Source of the DNA: SKUL01 sp964487545
Lineage (GTDB): Bacteria; Bacteroidota; Bacteroidia; Flavobacteriales_D; SKUL01
Assembly (NCBI GenBank): GCA_964487545.1
Contig: CAZARI010000017.1
Span: 1 to 58,818, forward strand
Direction: 5' to 3'
DNA: 58,818 bases
Position 1 is the stretch's first letter. Each line of letters opens with the position of its first letter. Below the pieces are notes generated by a model. It had not been told where the DNA came from. It was given only the letters and a program-made list of their open reading frames with translations, and made no database searches. Positions 6,675 to 16,500 of the stretch are shown piece by piece. A program made the translations under genes and the position numbers.

Positions 6675-9083
6675 ATGAAATCATTTTTCTCTATTGTTCT
6701 TCTTTTTTCGACCATTAGCTTGTGGTCGCAAAATCAAATTTCCGGCACCATTTACAATCAGAATCAGGAACCACTGGCTGGTGCTACTATCGCCGTTGAA
6801 GACACCTATAAGGGAACATTTACCAACTCCGACGGAAGGTATGTTATGCGCAACCTGCAACCGGGAATGGTTTATCTGCGCGCCAGTTTTCTAGGATATC
6901 AGAGCGAGATAGACTCCATTGAAATTATTTCAGGACAGGATGCACAGCTCAATTTCACGCTAAATCCTTCGGCTTTTGTTTCGGATGAGGTGGTTATTTC
7001 GGCAACACGTGCCGGGGAACAAACGCCCACCACTTATTCCAATTTAAACAACCAGGAAATTGAAGCGGTGAATTACGGTCAGGATTTGCCTTACGTGTTG
7101 CAATTCACACCTTCCACTGTGGTCACTTCCGATGCGGGGGCCGGAATTGGTTACACCGGAATCCGGATTCGCGGAAGTGATCAAACCAGAATCAATACCA
7201 CCATTAATGGCATACCGGTGAACGATGCAGAGTCGCACGGTGTGTTTTGGGTGAATATGCCTGATTTTGCCTCCTCGGCCGAAAACATCCAGATTCAACG
7301 GGGCGTGGGAACGTCAACCAATGGCGCTGCTGCTTTCGGTGCCACACTAAACATTCAAACCAATGCACTTCGTGAGAAAGCCTATGCCGAACTCGACAAT
7401 GCTTACGGGTCGTTTAATACGCTCCGCAATACTGTAAAGGCCGGAACAGGTCTGATCGATAATCAGTTCAGTGTCGACGCCAGACTTTCGCGACTTTCTT
7501 CAGACGGATATATCGACCGCGCATCTTCTGATTTGCAGTCGTATTATCTGGCCGGAGCCTGGCACGGGAAAAACTCGCTGTTGCGCGCCAACATTTTCGG
7601 TGGACACGAAACCACCTATCAGGCGTGGAATGGTATTTCAGAAGACCAGCTTTCGGAAGATCGCACATTCAACAGCGCCGGAATGTACACAGATCAGGAT
7701 GGAAACATCCAATTTTACGACCGTGAAGTTGATAATTACGACCAACACCATTATCACCTGCATTTTACGCACCGTTTTAGCAATCGGCTAAATGTAAATG
7801 TCTCCGGACATTACACACGAGGATACGGCTATTACGAGCAATTTCGTGAGGACGAAGATTTTGAAACCTACTCTTTGGAACCCCTGCACATCGGAGGAGA
7901 CACCATCAATACCACCGACCTCATTCGCCGGCGCTGGCTGGACAATCACTTTTATGGCGGAATATTTTCGGCGAATTACAACAATGAGAAAGGGTTTAAA
8001 CTGACCATTGGCGGAGCCATAAATCAGTATGTCGGCGATCACTTCGGAGAAATTACCTGGGCCGAATTCGCAGCACAGAGCCAGATCAGAGACCGGTATT
8101 ATGAAAATACAGCCATTAAAACCGAAGCCAGTGCCTATGTAAAAGCTACGCAGCAATTTGGTCGTGCAGCGGTTTTTGCCGACCTACAGTACCGCACGGT
8201 TTCATATACTTTTGAAGGCATCAATGTGGTAAACAACGAAACCATCGTTACCGATCAAACGGTGGATTTTCACTTTTTTAACCCAAAAGCTGGGGTGATG
8301 TTCGACCTGAATGATCGCAACAACCTCTACGCATCATTCGCGGTATCTCACCGAGAACCTGTGCGAGATGATTTTACTGAAAGCTCACCGCAAAGCCGAC
8401 CGATTCAGGAACAACTGCGAAACCTCGAAGTGGGTTATCGCCACAAAGGAAAAAACTTGTTCCTGAACGCCAATTATTACCTGATGGACTATAAGGACCA
8501 ACTGGTGCTGACCGGTGAGATTAATGATGTAGGCGCCTATACCCGTGTGAATATCCCAAAGAGTTACCGCACAGGAATTGAGTTGGAAGGCGGATACCGG
8601 CTTTTTAAAAGGCTACATCTGGGCGCCAATGCAACTTTTAGCCACGATAAAATTCAGGCATTCACTGAATACATCGACGATTATGACACTTGGGAGCAGG
8701 TAGCCGTGGAGCACCGCAACACCGATATTGCATTTTCTCCGTCGGTGGTGGCTGCAGCTCAAATTAATTGGGAACCAATTGACAATCTATACCTGAGTTT
8801 GATGCCGAAGTATGTTGGAGAGCAATTTATGGACAACACTTCCAACCGCGATAAGATGCTGGATGCCTATTTCCTCACCAACCTGAATTTGCGCTATACC
8901 ATATCTGAACTACTGTTTAGAGAGATAACAGTAGGCCTGATGGTGTACAATTTGTTTGACGCAACATACCAAAGCAATGGCTACACCTACAGTGGTTTTT
9001 CTGAAGGAGAACTAAACCACTACAACTATTACTATCCGCAGGCCGGAAGAAATTTTCTGGTGAGCCTTACCTTAAAAATGTAA
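6675..9083 (+). CDS. TonB-dependent outer-membrane receptor for thiamine
   Basis: The 802-residue receptor starts with a signal peptide cut near SLWSQ. A carboxypeptidase-regulatory-like domain follows (about 20-105), then a plug domain (about 110-220, with GYTGIRIRGSDQTRINTTI) and a 22-strand-type barrel ending in an aromatic-rich C-terminus. ATG at 6675 is preferred to the TTG one codon earlier. The TPP riboswitch directly upstream makes thiamine, or a phosphate ester or precursor, the likely cargo; energy comes from TonB-ExbBD. Together with the YkoF-like protein, PnuC-family channel and kinase upstream, this outlines a full import route. The 3' end is only 4 bases from the convergent ThiE-like gene. 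Confidence 0.92.
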   Translation: MKSFFSIVLLFSTISLWSQNQISGTIYNQNQEPLAGATIAVEDTYKGTFTNSDGRYVMRNLQPGMVYLRASFLGYQSEIDSIEIISGQDAQLNFTLNPSAFVSDEVVISATRAGEQTPTTYSNLNNQEIEAVNYGQDLPYVLQFTPSTVVTSDAGAGIGYTGIRIRGSDQTRINTTINGIPVNDAESHGVFWVNMPDFASSAENIQIQRGVGTSTNGAAAFGATLNIQTNALREKAYAELDNAYGSFNTLRNTVKAGTGLIDNQFSVDARLSRLSSDGYIDRASSDLQSYYLAGAWHGKNSLLRANIFGGHETTYQAWNGISEDQLSEDRTFNSAGMYTDQDGNIQFYDREVDNYDQHHYHLHFTHRFSNRLNVNVSGHYTRGYGYYEQFREDEDFETYSLEPLHIGGDTINTTDLIRRRWLDNHFYGGIFSANYNNEKGFKLTIGGAINQYVGDHFGEITWAEFAAQSQIRDRYYENTAIKTEASAYVKATQQFGRAAVFADLQYRTVSYTFEGINVVNNETIVTDQTVDFHFFNPKAGVMFDLNDRNNLYASFAVSHREPVRDDFTESSPQSRPIQEQLRNLEVGYRHKGKNLFLNANYYLMDYKDQLVLTGEINDVGAYTRVNIPKSYRTGIELEGGYRLFKRLHLGANATFSHDKIQAFTEYIDDYDTWEQVAVEHRNTDIAFSPSVVAAAQINWEPIDNLYLSLMPKYVGEQFMDNTSNRDKMLDAYFLTNLNLRYTISELLFREITVGLMVYNLFDATYQSNGYTYSGFSEGELNHYNYYYPQAGRNFLVSLTLKM

Positions 9084-9087
9084 ATTT

Positions 9088-9708
9088 TCAAGAAAGTGAT
9101 TTCAGGGCGTTTAGGCATTCCAAATAGTATTTGAACGGGGAATCGCTGCTCCAGATGTAGCCCAGTACAGCAACACCCGAAAACCCCAAGTCTGCCACTT
9201 CCTGAAAGTTTTCAGGACGCACACCTCCCATGGCGATGACGCGCATCGGGCTTTTTTCTAGGGTTGCGGAGAGGCCCCGTGGACTAAATCCCCCGGCAAA
9301 ACTGTTGACCGCAACGCTTTCGAACACCGGACTCAAAAAAATGTAGGAATAAAATGGATAACGATGCGATAGATCGGCCAGTTTATGACACGATCGTGCA
9401 ATGATAAATCGCGGGTTGCGCAAACGGTACCACGTAAGTCTTAAGCGAAGGTTAAACTTTTTTTTACGGTGCTTTTTAGAAATATGAATTCCACCAAGCT
9501 TGTATTTTATGGCGTAGCTGTGGTTGGAGTGAATGATGATTCGATTGTGGTATTTCACCGGTATTTGCTCGATAAATTCCTTGATATAGCTCTTGGATGC
9601 GCCGGGTTTGCGCAGGTGAAATCTTTCCAGTCCAGCTTCGAACATTCGGATGACCTCAATACTTTCGCCATCTCGAGCCTTTGGTGCAGAGACTACAATC
9701 AGCTCCAT
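9088..9708 (-). CDS. ThiE/TenI-like protein, thiamine phosphate synthase family
   Basis: The 206-residue TIM-barrel protein aligns by eye to thiamine phosphate synthase: GGIHIS for the GVHLGQ loop, ARSCHKLADL for the G-x-S-x-H loop, SPVF for the GP-x-F loop and RVIAMGGV for the terminal phosphate loop. Several catalytic positions differ (the Lys- and Thr-rich 'TxTK' segment reads ESVAVNSF), so it may be a TenI-like or otherwise repurposed member. The ATG at 9708 is chosen because it follows the PcrB stop by one base; the longer open frame only adds overlap. Placement facing the thiamine receptor supports a link to thiamine. Confidence 0.72.
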   Translation of the reverse strand: MELIVVSAPKARDGESIEVIRMFEAGLERFHLRKPGASKSYIKEFIEQIPVKYHNRIIIHSNHSYAIKYKLGGIHISKKHRKKKFNLRLRLTWYRLRNPRFIIARSCHKLADLSHRYPFYSYIFLSPVFESVAVNSFAGGFSPRGLSATLEKSPMRVIAMGGVRPENFQEVADLGFSGVAVLGYIWSSDSPFKYYLECLNALKSLS

Positions 9709-9709
9709 G

Positions 9710-10453
9710 TCAGAAACTTTCTTTAATGGCAACGGCCATATCCCGAAGAATGAACGGATCTTTTTCTGCTGCGGTTCCCACAACAGCTACATCTGCACCC
9801 GCCCGGAATCGCGATATTAATGCTTCTGCAGAGTTGATTCCACCACCCACCACCAGTGGAACAGAAATATGGTTGTTTACGGCCGAAATCATTGCGGTAG
9901 AAACAGCGTGGTCGGCACCGCTTCCGCTATCGAGGTACATCAATTTTAACCCGAGCATCTCTCCCGCAAGTGCAGTGGTGGCAGCAATTTCTGGCTTGTT
10001 GTAGGGGATAGGCCAGGTGTTGCTCACATAGCTCGCGGTTGTGGGTTTTCCGCTGTCGATCAGCATATACCCAGTAGGGATAACCTCGATGCCCGATGCT
10101 TTAATGGCAGGGGCTGCCAGCACTTGCTGACCAATTAAAAATTCAGGATTGCGGCCCGAAATCAAAGTGGTAAAAAGAATGGCATCTGCTGCTGCACTCA
10201 CTTGCAAGGCACTTCCCGGAAACAGCACCACCGGCAGGTCGGTCATCGATTTGATCTTTTGTAGCGGCGCTTCAAACTGGTGGCCAGACAGAAGACTTCC
10301 ACCGAAAAAAATCAAATCTACGCCTGTCGCTTCAGCAATGCCTATGGCTTTTTTGAGCGCTTGCTCGTCCATTAATTGGTCAGGATCGAGCAAGAGCGCC
10401 AGCAGTTTGCGTCCAGTGCGCTTGGCCAAAGCTATGTGTTGATAAACCAACAT
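9710..10453 (-). CDS. Geranylgeranylglyceryl phosphate synthase-like (PcrB family)
   Basis: The 247-residue TIM-barrel enzyme joins glycerol-1-phosphate to a polyprenyl diphosphate. Family marks are the LLDPDQ segment near the N-terminus, FFGGS, the YLDSGSGA phosphate loop and VVGGGINS near the C-terminus. Bacteroidota enzymes of this group are known to use geranylgeranyl diphosphate, the archaeal-type substrate, whereas Bacillus PcrB uses heptaprenyl diphosphate. The gene lies between a phosphopantetheinyl transferase (17 bases upstream) and a ThiE-like gene (1 base downstream) in one minus-strand unit. The physiological lipid made is unknown. Confidence 0.9.
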   Translation of the reverse strand: MLVYQHIALAKRTGRKLLALLLDPDQLMDEQALKKAIGIAEATGVDLIFFGGSLLSGHQFEAPLQKIKSMTDLPVVLFPGSALQVSAAADAILFTTLISGRNPEFLIGQQVLAAPAIKASGIEVIPTGYMLIDSGKPTTASYVSNTWPIPYNKPEIAATTALAGEMLGLKLMYLDSGSGADHAVSTAMISAVNNHISVPLVVGGGINSAEALISRFRAGADVAVVGTAAEKDPFILRDMAVAIKESF

Positions 10454-10470
10454 GCTCCAAAGTTAAAATT

Positions 10471-11094
10471 TTAACAAAGGTATGACAGAAAATAATCTCC
10501 AATGCGCTGCCACTCTAGCGACATGTAATGAGCGGTTTCGTGGTGATCCACCTCCGCTTCAATGGGTTCGTGCTGGTCAAGCGAAAACGGTTGAATAATA
10601 ATTTGACGCTTAAACTCTACCGAGGTGCCAAAATTTTTGAAGATGGCCTCTTTCAATGTCCAGATCAAGTTGTAGTATTCATTGGCGCGGTCGGTAGGGA
10701 TAAAAGCGGCTTCTTGTGCGTTGATAAATTTGGGTGCCAGTCGCGGCATTTTATCGGAAATACGCTGCACATCAATGCCGCAATAAGTGCCGTTGCTGAT
10801 CTGAATAGCCGCCATGTCGCCCGAGTGACTGATGCTGATTTTTTGGTTACCGCCAATCTCAGGCTTTCCGTTGAGGTCGTAGCGAAGCGTGGCCGCGCCC
10901 CCGCGCAGTAGCTCGGCCAATAGGACGCGCACCGCCAACCATTGCATTTTGCGTTTAACGCTGGTGAAATTTTGGTACAACAATTTTTCCTGAGGTGTTA
11001 ATGATACCTTATTATATAGGTCATCTTCTGATTCAGAAATAAACCACCAACCGACAATTGTGGTTGAACGATCGATAATTCCGGCTAAAGGCAA
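10471..11094 (-). CDS. 4'-phosphopantetheinyl transferase (Sfp type)
   Basis: The 207-residue enzyme moves the phosphopantetheine arm of coenzyme A onto a carrier-protein serine. It has the family's Mg-binding GIDVQ motif and the W-T-L-K-E-A-I-F-K motif, and the preceding KISISHSGD segment. Length and layout fit the two-lobed Sfp/AcpT class. The start is a TTG; MPLAG is a plausible N-terminus for Bacteroidota relatives. It heads the minus-strand unit with the PcrB-like and ThiE-like genes and is divergent from ahcY. Confidence 0.88.
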   Translation of the reverse strand: MPLAGIIDRSTTIVGWWFISESEDDLYNKVSLTPQEKLLYQNFTSVKRKMQWLAVRVLLAELLRGGAATLRYDLNGKPEIGGNQKISISHSGDMAAIQISNGTYCGIDVQRISDKMPRLAPKFINAQEAAFIPTDRANEYYNLIWTLKEAIFKNFGTSVEFKRQIIIQPFSLDQHEPIEAEVDHHETAHYMSLEWQRIGDYFLSYLC

Positions 11095-11120
11095 TGGTAG
11101 TGTGTTAAATGGCGTTCGGG

Positions 11121-11151
11121 TTGGTAATCCGGTTGCTTCTTTCTAATTTTG
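11121..11151 (+). promoter_or_regulatory. ahcY promoter
   Basis: TTG at 11121-11123 and TAATTTTG at 11144-11151 (20-base spacer) match the Bacteroidota -33/-7 elements. The expected start, around 11157, leaves a leader of about 13 bases before the ATG. Confidence 0.6.
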
Positions 11152-11169
11152 CGCGTCTAAAATAAAGAT

Positions 11170-12480
11170 ATGAATACCGACTCAAAGAAATTACCGTACA
11201 AAGTTAAAGATATTGCATTGGCCGAATGGGGCCGCAAAGAAATTAAGTTGGCCGAAATTGAGATGCCTGGATTGATGGCATTGCGAAAAGAGTTTGGCCA
11301 AAGCAAGCCACTGAAAGGTGCCCGTGTTGCCGGCTGTTTACACATGACGATCCAAACCGCCGTTCTGATCGAAACACTGGTTGAGCTCGGAGCAAAAGTT
11401 CAATGGTCGTCGTGCAATATCTTCTCAACTCAAGATCATGCTGCTGCTGCCATTGCTGCCGCAGGAGTTCCCGTTTTTGCTTGGAAAGGATTAACTGAAG
11501 AGGAGTACGACTGGTGCATTGAGCAGACTTTGCACTTCGAGAGTGACGAACCTTTGAACATGATTCTTGACGATGGAGGCGACCTGACCAATATTGTACT
11601 GGACAAGTATCCAGAGCTGGCCAGTTCCGTTAGGGGGATTTCCGAAGAAACCACAACAGGTGTACACCGTTTGTATGAACGGCAGTTGAAAGGAACATTA
11701 CCCGTCCCGGCCATCAACGTAAATGATTCAGTTACCAAATCAAAGTTTGACAATAAATACGGTTGTCAGGAGTCTTTGGTAGATGCCATTCGCCGCGCCA
11801 CCGATCTGATGCTCGCTGGAAAAACCGCCGCTGTTGCCGGATATGGCGATGTGGGTAAAGGGTCGGCAGCTTCATTGCGCAGCGCAGGCGTTCGGGTAAC
11901 AGTTGCCGAGATCGACCCGATCTGTGCCCTGCAGGCTTCAATGGACGGATTTGCCGTTAGGAAAATGATCAATGCCGTAAAAGACGCCGATATTGTTGTT
12001 ACCGCCACCGGAAACAAAGACATCATTCGGGAAGAGCACTTTAAGGCCATGAAACCCCATGCAGTGTTGTGTAATATTGGTCACTTCGACAATGAAATCG
12101 ATATGAAGTGGCTTAATGAGAATTATGGAAGCTCCAAAGACGAAATCAAACCACAGGTGGATAAGTACACCATCGATGACAAGGATATTATTGTGCTTGC
12201 CGAAGGCAGATTGGTGAACCTGGGTTGTGCCACTGGGCACCCCTCTTTTGTAATGTCAAACTCGTTTACGAATCAAACCTTGGCGCAAATTGAGTTGTGG
12301 AATAACGCAGGCGAGTACAAGAATGAAGTGTACGTTTTGCCCAAACACCTGGATGAGAAAGTGGCCCGCTTGCACCTCGATAAACTGGGTGTAGAACTGG
12401 AAACGCTTTCTGAAGAACAAGCCGCTTATATTGGTGTTCCGGTTGAGGGACCCTTTAAATCGGATCAGTATCGATACTGA
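11170..12480 (+). CDS. ahcY: S-adenosylhomocysteinase
   Basis: The 436-residue enzyme splits S-adenosylhomocysteine into adenosine and homocysteine, keeping methylation running. The N-terminal part has CLHMTIQTAVLIETL; the NAD-binding loop GYGDVGKG is at residues 224-231; the protein ends in the family's aromatic KSDQYRY. ATG 11170 gives the expected N-terminus. It is a single gene, with its own promoter at 11121-11151 and a terminator at 12511-12541. Confidence 0.97.
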   Translation: MNTDSKKLPYKVKDIALAEWGRKEIKLAEIEMPGLMALRKEFGQSKPLKGARVAGCLHMTIQTAVLIETLVELGAKVQWSSCNIFSTQDHAAAAIAAAGVPVFAWKGLTEEEYDWCIEQTLHFESDEPLNMILDDGGDLTNIVLDKYPELASSVRGISEETTTGVHRLYERQLKGTLPVPAINVNDSVTKSKFDNKYGCQESLVDAIRRATDLMLAGKTAAVAGYGDVGKGSAASLRSAGVRVTVAEIDPICALQASMDGFAVRKMINAVKDADIVVTATGNKDIIREEHFKAMKPHAVLCNIGHFDNEIDMKWLNENYGSSKDEIKPQVDKYTIDDKDIIVLAEGRLVNLGCATGHPSFVMSNSFTNQTLAQIELWNNAGEYKNEVYVLPKHLDEKVARLHLDKLGVELETLSEEQAAYIGVPVEGPFKSDQYRY

Positions 12481-12510
12481 TAGCAACCACTAACATTTGA
12501 ACAATTTTTT

Positions 12511-12541
12511 AACCCGGTGTGTACGACGCATCGGGTTTTTT
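12511..12541 (+). terminator. ahcY terminator
   Basis: A 9-bp stem (12511-12519 with 12529-12537, one G-U pair) is followed by a run of Ts on the plus strand. The minus strand lacks a matching U-tract, so it acts on ahcY only. Confidence 0.82.
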
Positions 12542-12554
12542 ATTTACTCAAACC

Positions 12555-12986
12555 TTAATTGAATATTCGCAGTTGATTGCTGGTTGCATTAAAACCCGTG
12601 CGGTATTGAACCAAATTGCGCGCTGCAGACCCGTCTACCGGAATCCCGTCGTAAATGGAGAATACGCTATCGCAACATTCGCACCCAGCCGTGAGGCCGG
12701 AGTCCTCATCAATATCCACCGCGCAACCGGCCAGCGGTTCAAAAGTACAGTGACGGTCAAAAGCAACAAAATCGGATTGATTGCGACGATACACAATAAT
12801 TCCTCGTGAACCGCCGCTAAGAGCAAGAGATCCTCCGGGCACCGCGAGCGCGGAAAACTCGTTAAGATCAAGAAAAAGCGTAATGTCTACGAACACGTTG
12901 GGCACGCGGTCGTCTTTATCTCTACAGCCCGACCAACCCGAAACGAGAAAAACGACAAGAAGTATTCTAAGAAAATCTTTTAACAT
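12555..12986 (-). CDS. Rieske-fold-like lipoprotein of unknown function
   Basis: The 143-residue protein is called from ATG 12986, which places a lipobox (WSGC, Cys21) after a clean hydrophobic stretch; a longer frame upstream weakens the signal. The mature part resembles a small Rieske-fold domain: AFDRHC near the middle, then CECCDSVFSIYDG. A true Rieske centre needs two Cys-x-His pairs; here the histidines are replaced (Cys-Cys), so a [2Fe-2S] site of the normal type is unlikely. Similar Cys-rich lipoproteins occur in Bacteroidota without assigned function. It is divergent from the small basic lipoprotein at 13031. Confidence 0.68.
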   Translation of the reverse strand: MLKDFLRILLVVFLVSGWSGCRDKDDRVPNVFVDITLFLDLNEFSALAVPGGSLALSGGSRGIIVYRRNQSDFVAFDRHCTFEPLAGCAVDIDEDSGLTAGCECCDSVFSIYDGIPVDGSAARNLVQYRTGFNATSNQLRIFN

Positions 12987-13030
12987 TGCAGGTGATGAAG
13001 AATTTTTCAATACATCGAAAAAACGAAGAA

Positions 13031-13327
13031 ATGAGCACGAAGTTGTTTTGGGTTATAATTATCGCCGTTGCGCTATCGGCATCCACCACTTCATGTGCGC
13101 ACCGACAAAAGTCGGTAAAAAAGATGCAGCAAGAGCATTTCGATCGTCAGGCGGAACAACAAAAGGCAGCTGATGATGCAAGAGAAAAGGGATTGGATCG
13201 ACACAAAGACATCCAATCGAAGGAAACAAAAAAACGCATGAAGCGCTCCGAAAAAAAGTCAATCCGACACAAAGACAACAGAAAAGAGCCTTTCCTAAAA
13301 CGGCTGTTCACGAAAAAGCGTCGGTAG
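13031..13327 (+). CDS. Small, very basic lipoprotein
   Basis: A 98-residue product is called from ATG 13031, with a purine-rich stretch just upstream. The start gives MSTK, a hydrophobic core and a lipobox-like TTSC (Cys22). The mature part is almost all Lys, Arg, Gln, Glu and His, rich in K-K-x and R-H-K-D repeats, with a PFLKRLF segment and a Lys/Arg end. It is probably helical or disordered. No family is recognised. An in-frame ATG at 12995 would add residues ahead of the signal and is less likely. Confidence 0.6.
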   Translation: MSTKLFWVIIIAVALSASTTSCAHRQKSVKKMQQEHFDRQAEQQKAADDAREKGLDRHKDIQSKETKKRMKRSEKKSIRHKDNRKEPFLKRLFTKKRR

Positions 13328-13492
13328 ACTTGTATATAAATGCGAAAATGTTTTGGAGTAATCCTTTCCACTTAGTTGGTTTTGAGTTATTTTTGGATAT
13401 CACAAAATTTCATAAACCCACAATAATTGTTTTGGCAATGCTCGAAAGGCGAATTTTTATAGACGAATACACATATAGACGCGGGTTTCGGC

Positions 13493-13525
13493 TTTGTTAA
13501 TCCAATAGTTTTTTCTCTATATTTA
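13493..13525 (+). promoter_or_regulatory. Putative promoter of the receptor/CTD/PorV triad
   Basis: TTTG at 13493-13496 and TATATTTA at 13518-13525 (21-base spacer) approximate the -33/-7 elements; the last base of the -7 differs from consensus. The 243-base gap after the small lipoprotein gene shows no other feature. The leader would be about 40 bases. Confidence 0.4.
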
Positions 13526-13570
13526 CGCCTCATTGTTGCGAACTAAGATATTTAATCAAAATCTACACTT

Positions 13571-16500
13571 ATGTTGAGAAAGTTTTGTCTGGTTGTCACC
13601 TGTATACTCTCTGCACAATTTCTTATGGCCCAAGTGGGTACAGGTAGCCTTCAAGGTACACTTACCGACAGAGAAACCGGAGAGCCATTGCCGTTTGTAA
13701 ACGTTGTTGTGATGCGGGGTGATGCTCAAATTGGAGGTGGTTCTACCGATTTTGACGGAAGATTCAACATCCGGCCGCTTACGCCAGGTGAGTATAATGT
13801 CGTGGTTTCGGCTGTAGGGTACCAATCAGTGAGGGTAACGGGTGTTGTTGTTAACGTCAACAGAATTACTTTCGAAGATATATCGATGGAGCCATCCACC
13901 GTTCAGATGGATGAGTTTGAGGTAATCGAATACAGCATTCCGCTTATCGTTAAAGATGGTGGTCCTTCCGGAGGTACCGTAAACAGAGAGGATATCGCGC
14001 GTATGCCCGGTCGGTCTGCTGTTGCCGTTGCCGCCACAGTTGGAGGTGTTCAAACAGACTCCGATGGTGAATCGAGCATCCGCGGTGCGCGTGCCGAAAA
14101 CACCTGGTACTATATAGATGGTGTAAAAGTGCGCGGAACCACCCGTCTTCCAAAAGCGGCCATTCAAGAAGTGAACGTATTGACCGGAGGTATCCCAGCC
14201 AGCTACGGTGACGTTACCGGAGGGGTTGTTTCTATTACCACCCGAGGAGCCACTAATACTTGGTTTGGTAGTGTCGATGTACTTTCATCCGGATTCCGCT
14301 ATGGAGAAGATAGCCGTAATAATTTCGGACTCGACCCGTATGCGCAAACGCAAGTTGAAGGGGTGATCTCTGGGCCGCTCTTGTTTAGAAAAGACAGCCT
14401 CGGAAATCGCGACAGACCGATATTAGGCTTTTTCCTTTCGGCCAACTATCGAAACGAATACGATCCGCGACCATCGGCTGTTGGTAATCCATACATCACA
14501 GATGAAGTTAGAGAGCGACTTCTCAACGACCCCATTCGATTTAACTTTACTGACGAAATCGGTGAGGTCGGAACAGGAGTAATTATTCAGGACGGAGTGC
14601 CTGTTCTGGTTCCCCCAAACCCAGTGGTGAGCGGTATTTATAATGCCAGCTACCTGCGCGAAGGCGATTGGGTGATTGACAAAGCCCGTAGAAATGCGAG
14701 CATAGAAGGGATTAACCTTTCCAGTAGATTGGATATTGCCACCACCCCAAATGTGGATTTGGCAATCGGTGGTCGGTTCGACTACAACGATCAAAACCTG
14801 TATACTCAAACTGCCACCAACTACGCCAACTCCATGCTGAACTATCGCAATAATTCAGTAATTCAACGGTCGCAGTACTCTATTTGGGGTCGATTTACAC
14901 AACGATTCAAAACAGACGAAAATTCAGGAATTAAAAACGCTTTCTATTCTATTCAGGCTGATTACAGTAATCGCACGGTTGATCAGTTTGACCGAAATCA
15001 CAGAGACGATGTTTTCAGCTATGGATATGTCGGAAAGTTTATCGAGAATTTCACACCTAACTATCAGTTGAATCCCGACACGCTCAACGGTGCCTGGATA
15101 CACGAAGGTTTCCGCGCCACAGGGGTAGATTTTATTCCAAGCGACGTGAATAGCGATCTGGCAGCAGTAAATTCACAGTTGTTCGATTTTTACGCAGCCA
15201 ACGGGTTTAATATTAATAGCCTTAGCGAAATCAGGTCAGCCAACGGATTGTTGAATGGTGACCCGCTTCCAAACGTTTATAACATCTGGAACAACATCGG
15301 TCAACCATCAAATACTTATCTGAACTACCAGCAGTCGCAGTTCCGAGTGATGGCAACGGGTTCGGTGGATATCGGAAACCACGCGATTTCTCTTGGAGCG
15401 GAATACGAGCAGCTCACAGAGCGGGAGTACAACCTGGCACCTCGTGGGCTTTGGACCATTGCACGACAGCTCACCAACTTTCATATCGAAGAGGTGGATT
15501 ACGCCAACCTGATTGGTACCGATTACTACCAGGGAGGAACTTACCTCACTTTTGGACGGAGAATTGGAGATGACCAAACTTACTTTGATGCCAGTTTGCG
15601 AGAAATGCTTGGATTGCCCGTTGATGGCGACGACTACATTAATCTCGATGGATTGGATCCGGAGTCGTTGTCATTGGATATGTTTAGTGCCGACGAATTG
15701 CTGAACCAAGGGAATAACTACGTGTCATATTATGGTTATGACCACACCGGAAAAAAGCTGTCAGGAAAACCAAGTTTCGAAGATTTCTTTAATCAGCGCG
15801 GAGAAGATGGACAACTTACCCGTGCCATCGGAGCTTTTCAGCCGAACTACATCGCTGGTTACATCATGGATAAATTTGCGTTCGACGATATCATCTTCAA
15901 CGTTGGCGTTCGGGTTGACCGGTTTGACGCTAACCAATATGTGCTTAAAGACGAGTATATTGTTGGAGAGCACTATACGGTAGGTAATAACCCCACCTTT
16001 AGTGATATGGATCACCCTTCAAACATCGGAAACGATTTTGCCATCTATGTCGATCGCTTTGAAAATCCTACAGAGATTCTGGGTTATCGCGATGGCGACA
16101 ACTGGTTCAACTCTCAGGGAGTACCGGTGGCCGAGCCTGCTATCCTTCGAACTTCAACCGGTATCACACCTTACCTTGTGAACAGAGCGGAGACAGGTGA
16201 GAACCTCAGCATAAATGCATTTGAGCGCTACAAACCACAAGTAAATGTAATGCCGCGAATTTCGTTCTCTTTCCCGATTTCTGATGAAGCGACGTTCTTT
16301 GCTCACTATGATATTTTGACGCAGCGCCCAGTAGGAAATAACCGATTGAACCCGATCGACTATCTCTACATGCAAAACCGAAGCAATGTGGTCACCAATC
16401 CAAATCTAAGACCGACCAAAACGACCGACTATGAGTTGGGCTTCCAGCAAGTTCTTTCCCCGTCTTCATCACTAAAAATCTCAGCCTTCTACCGTTCGGT

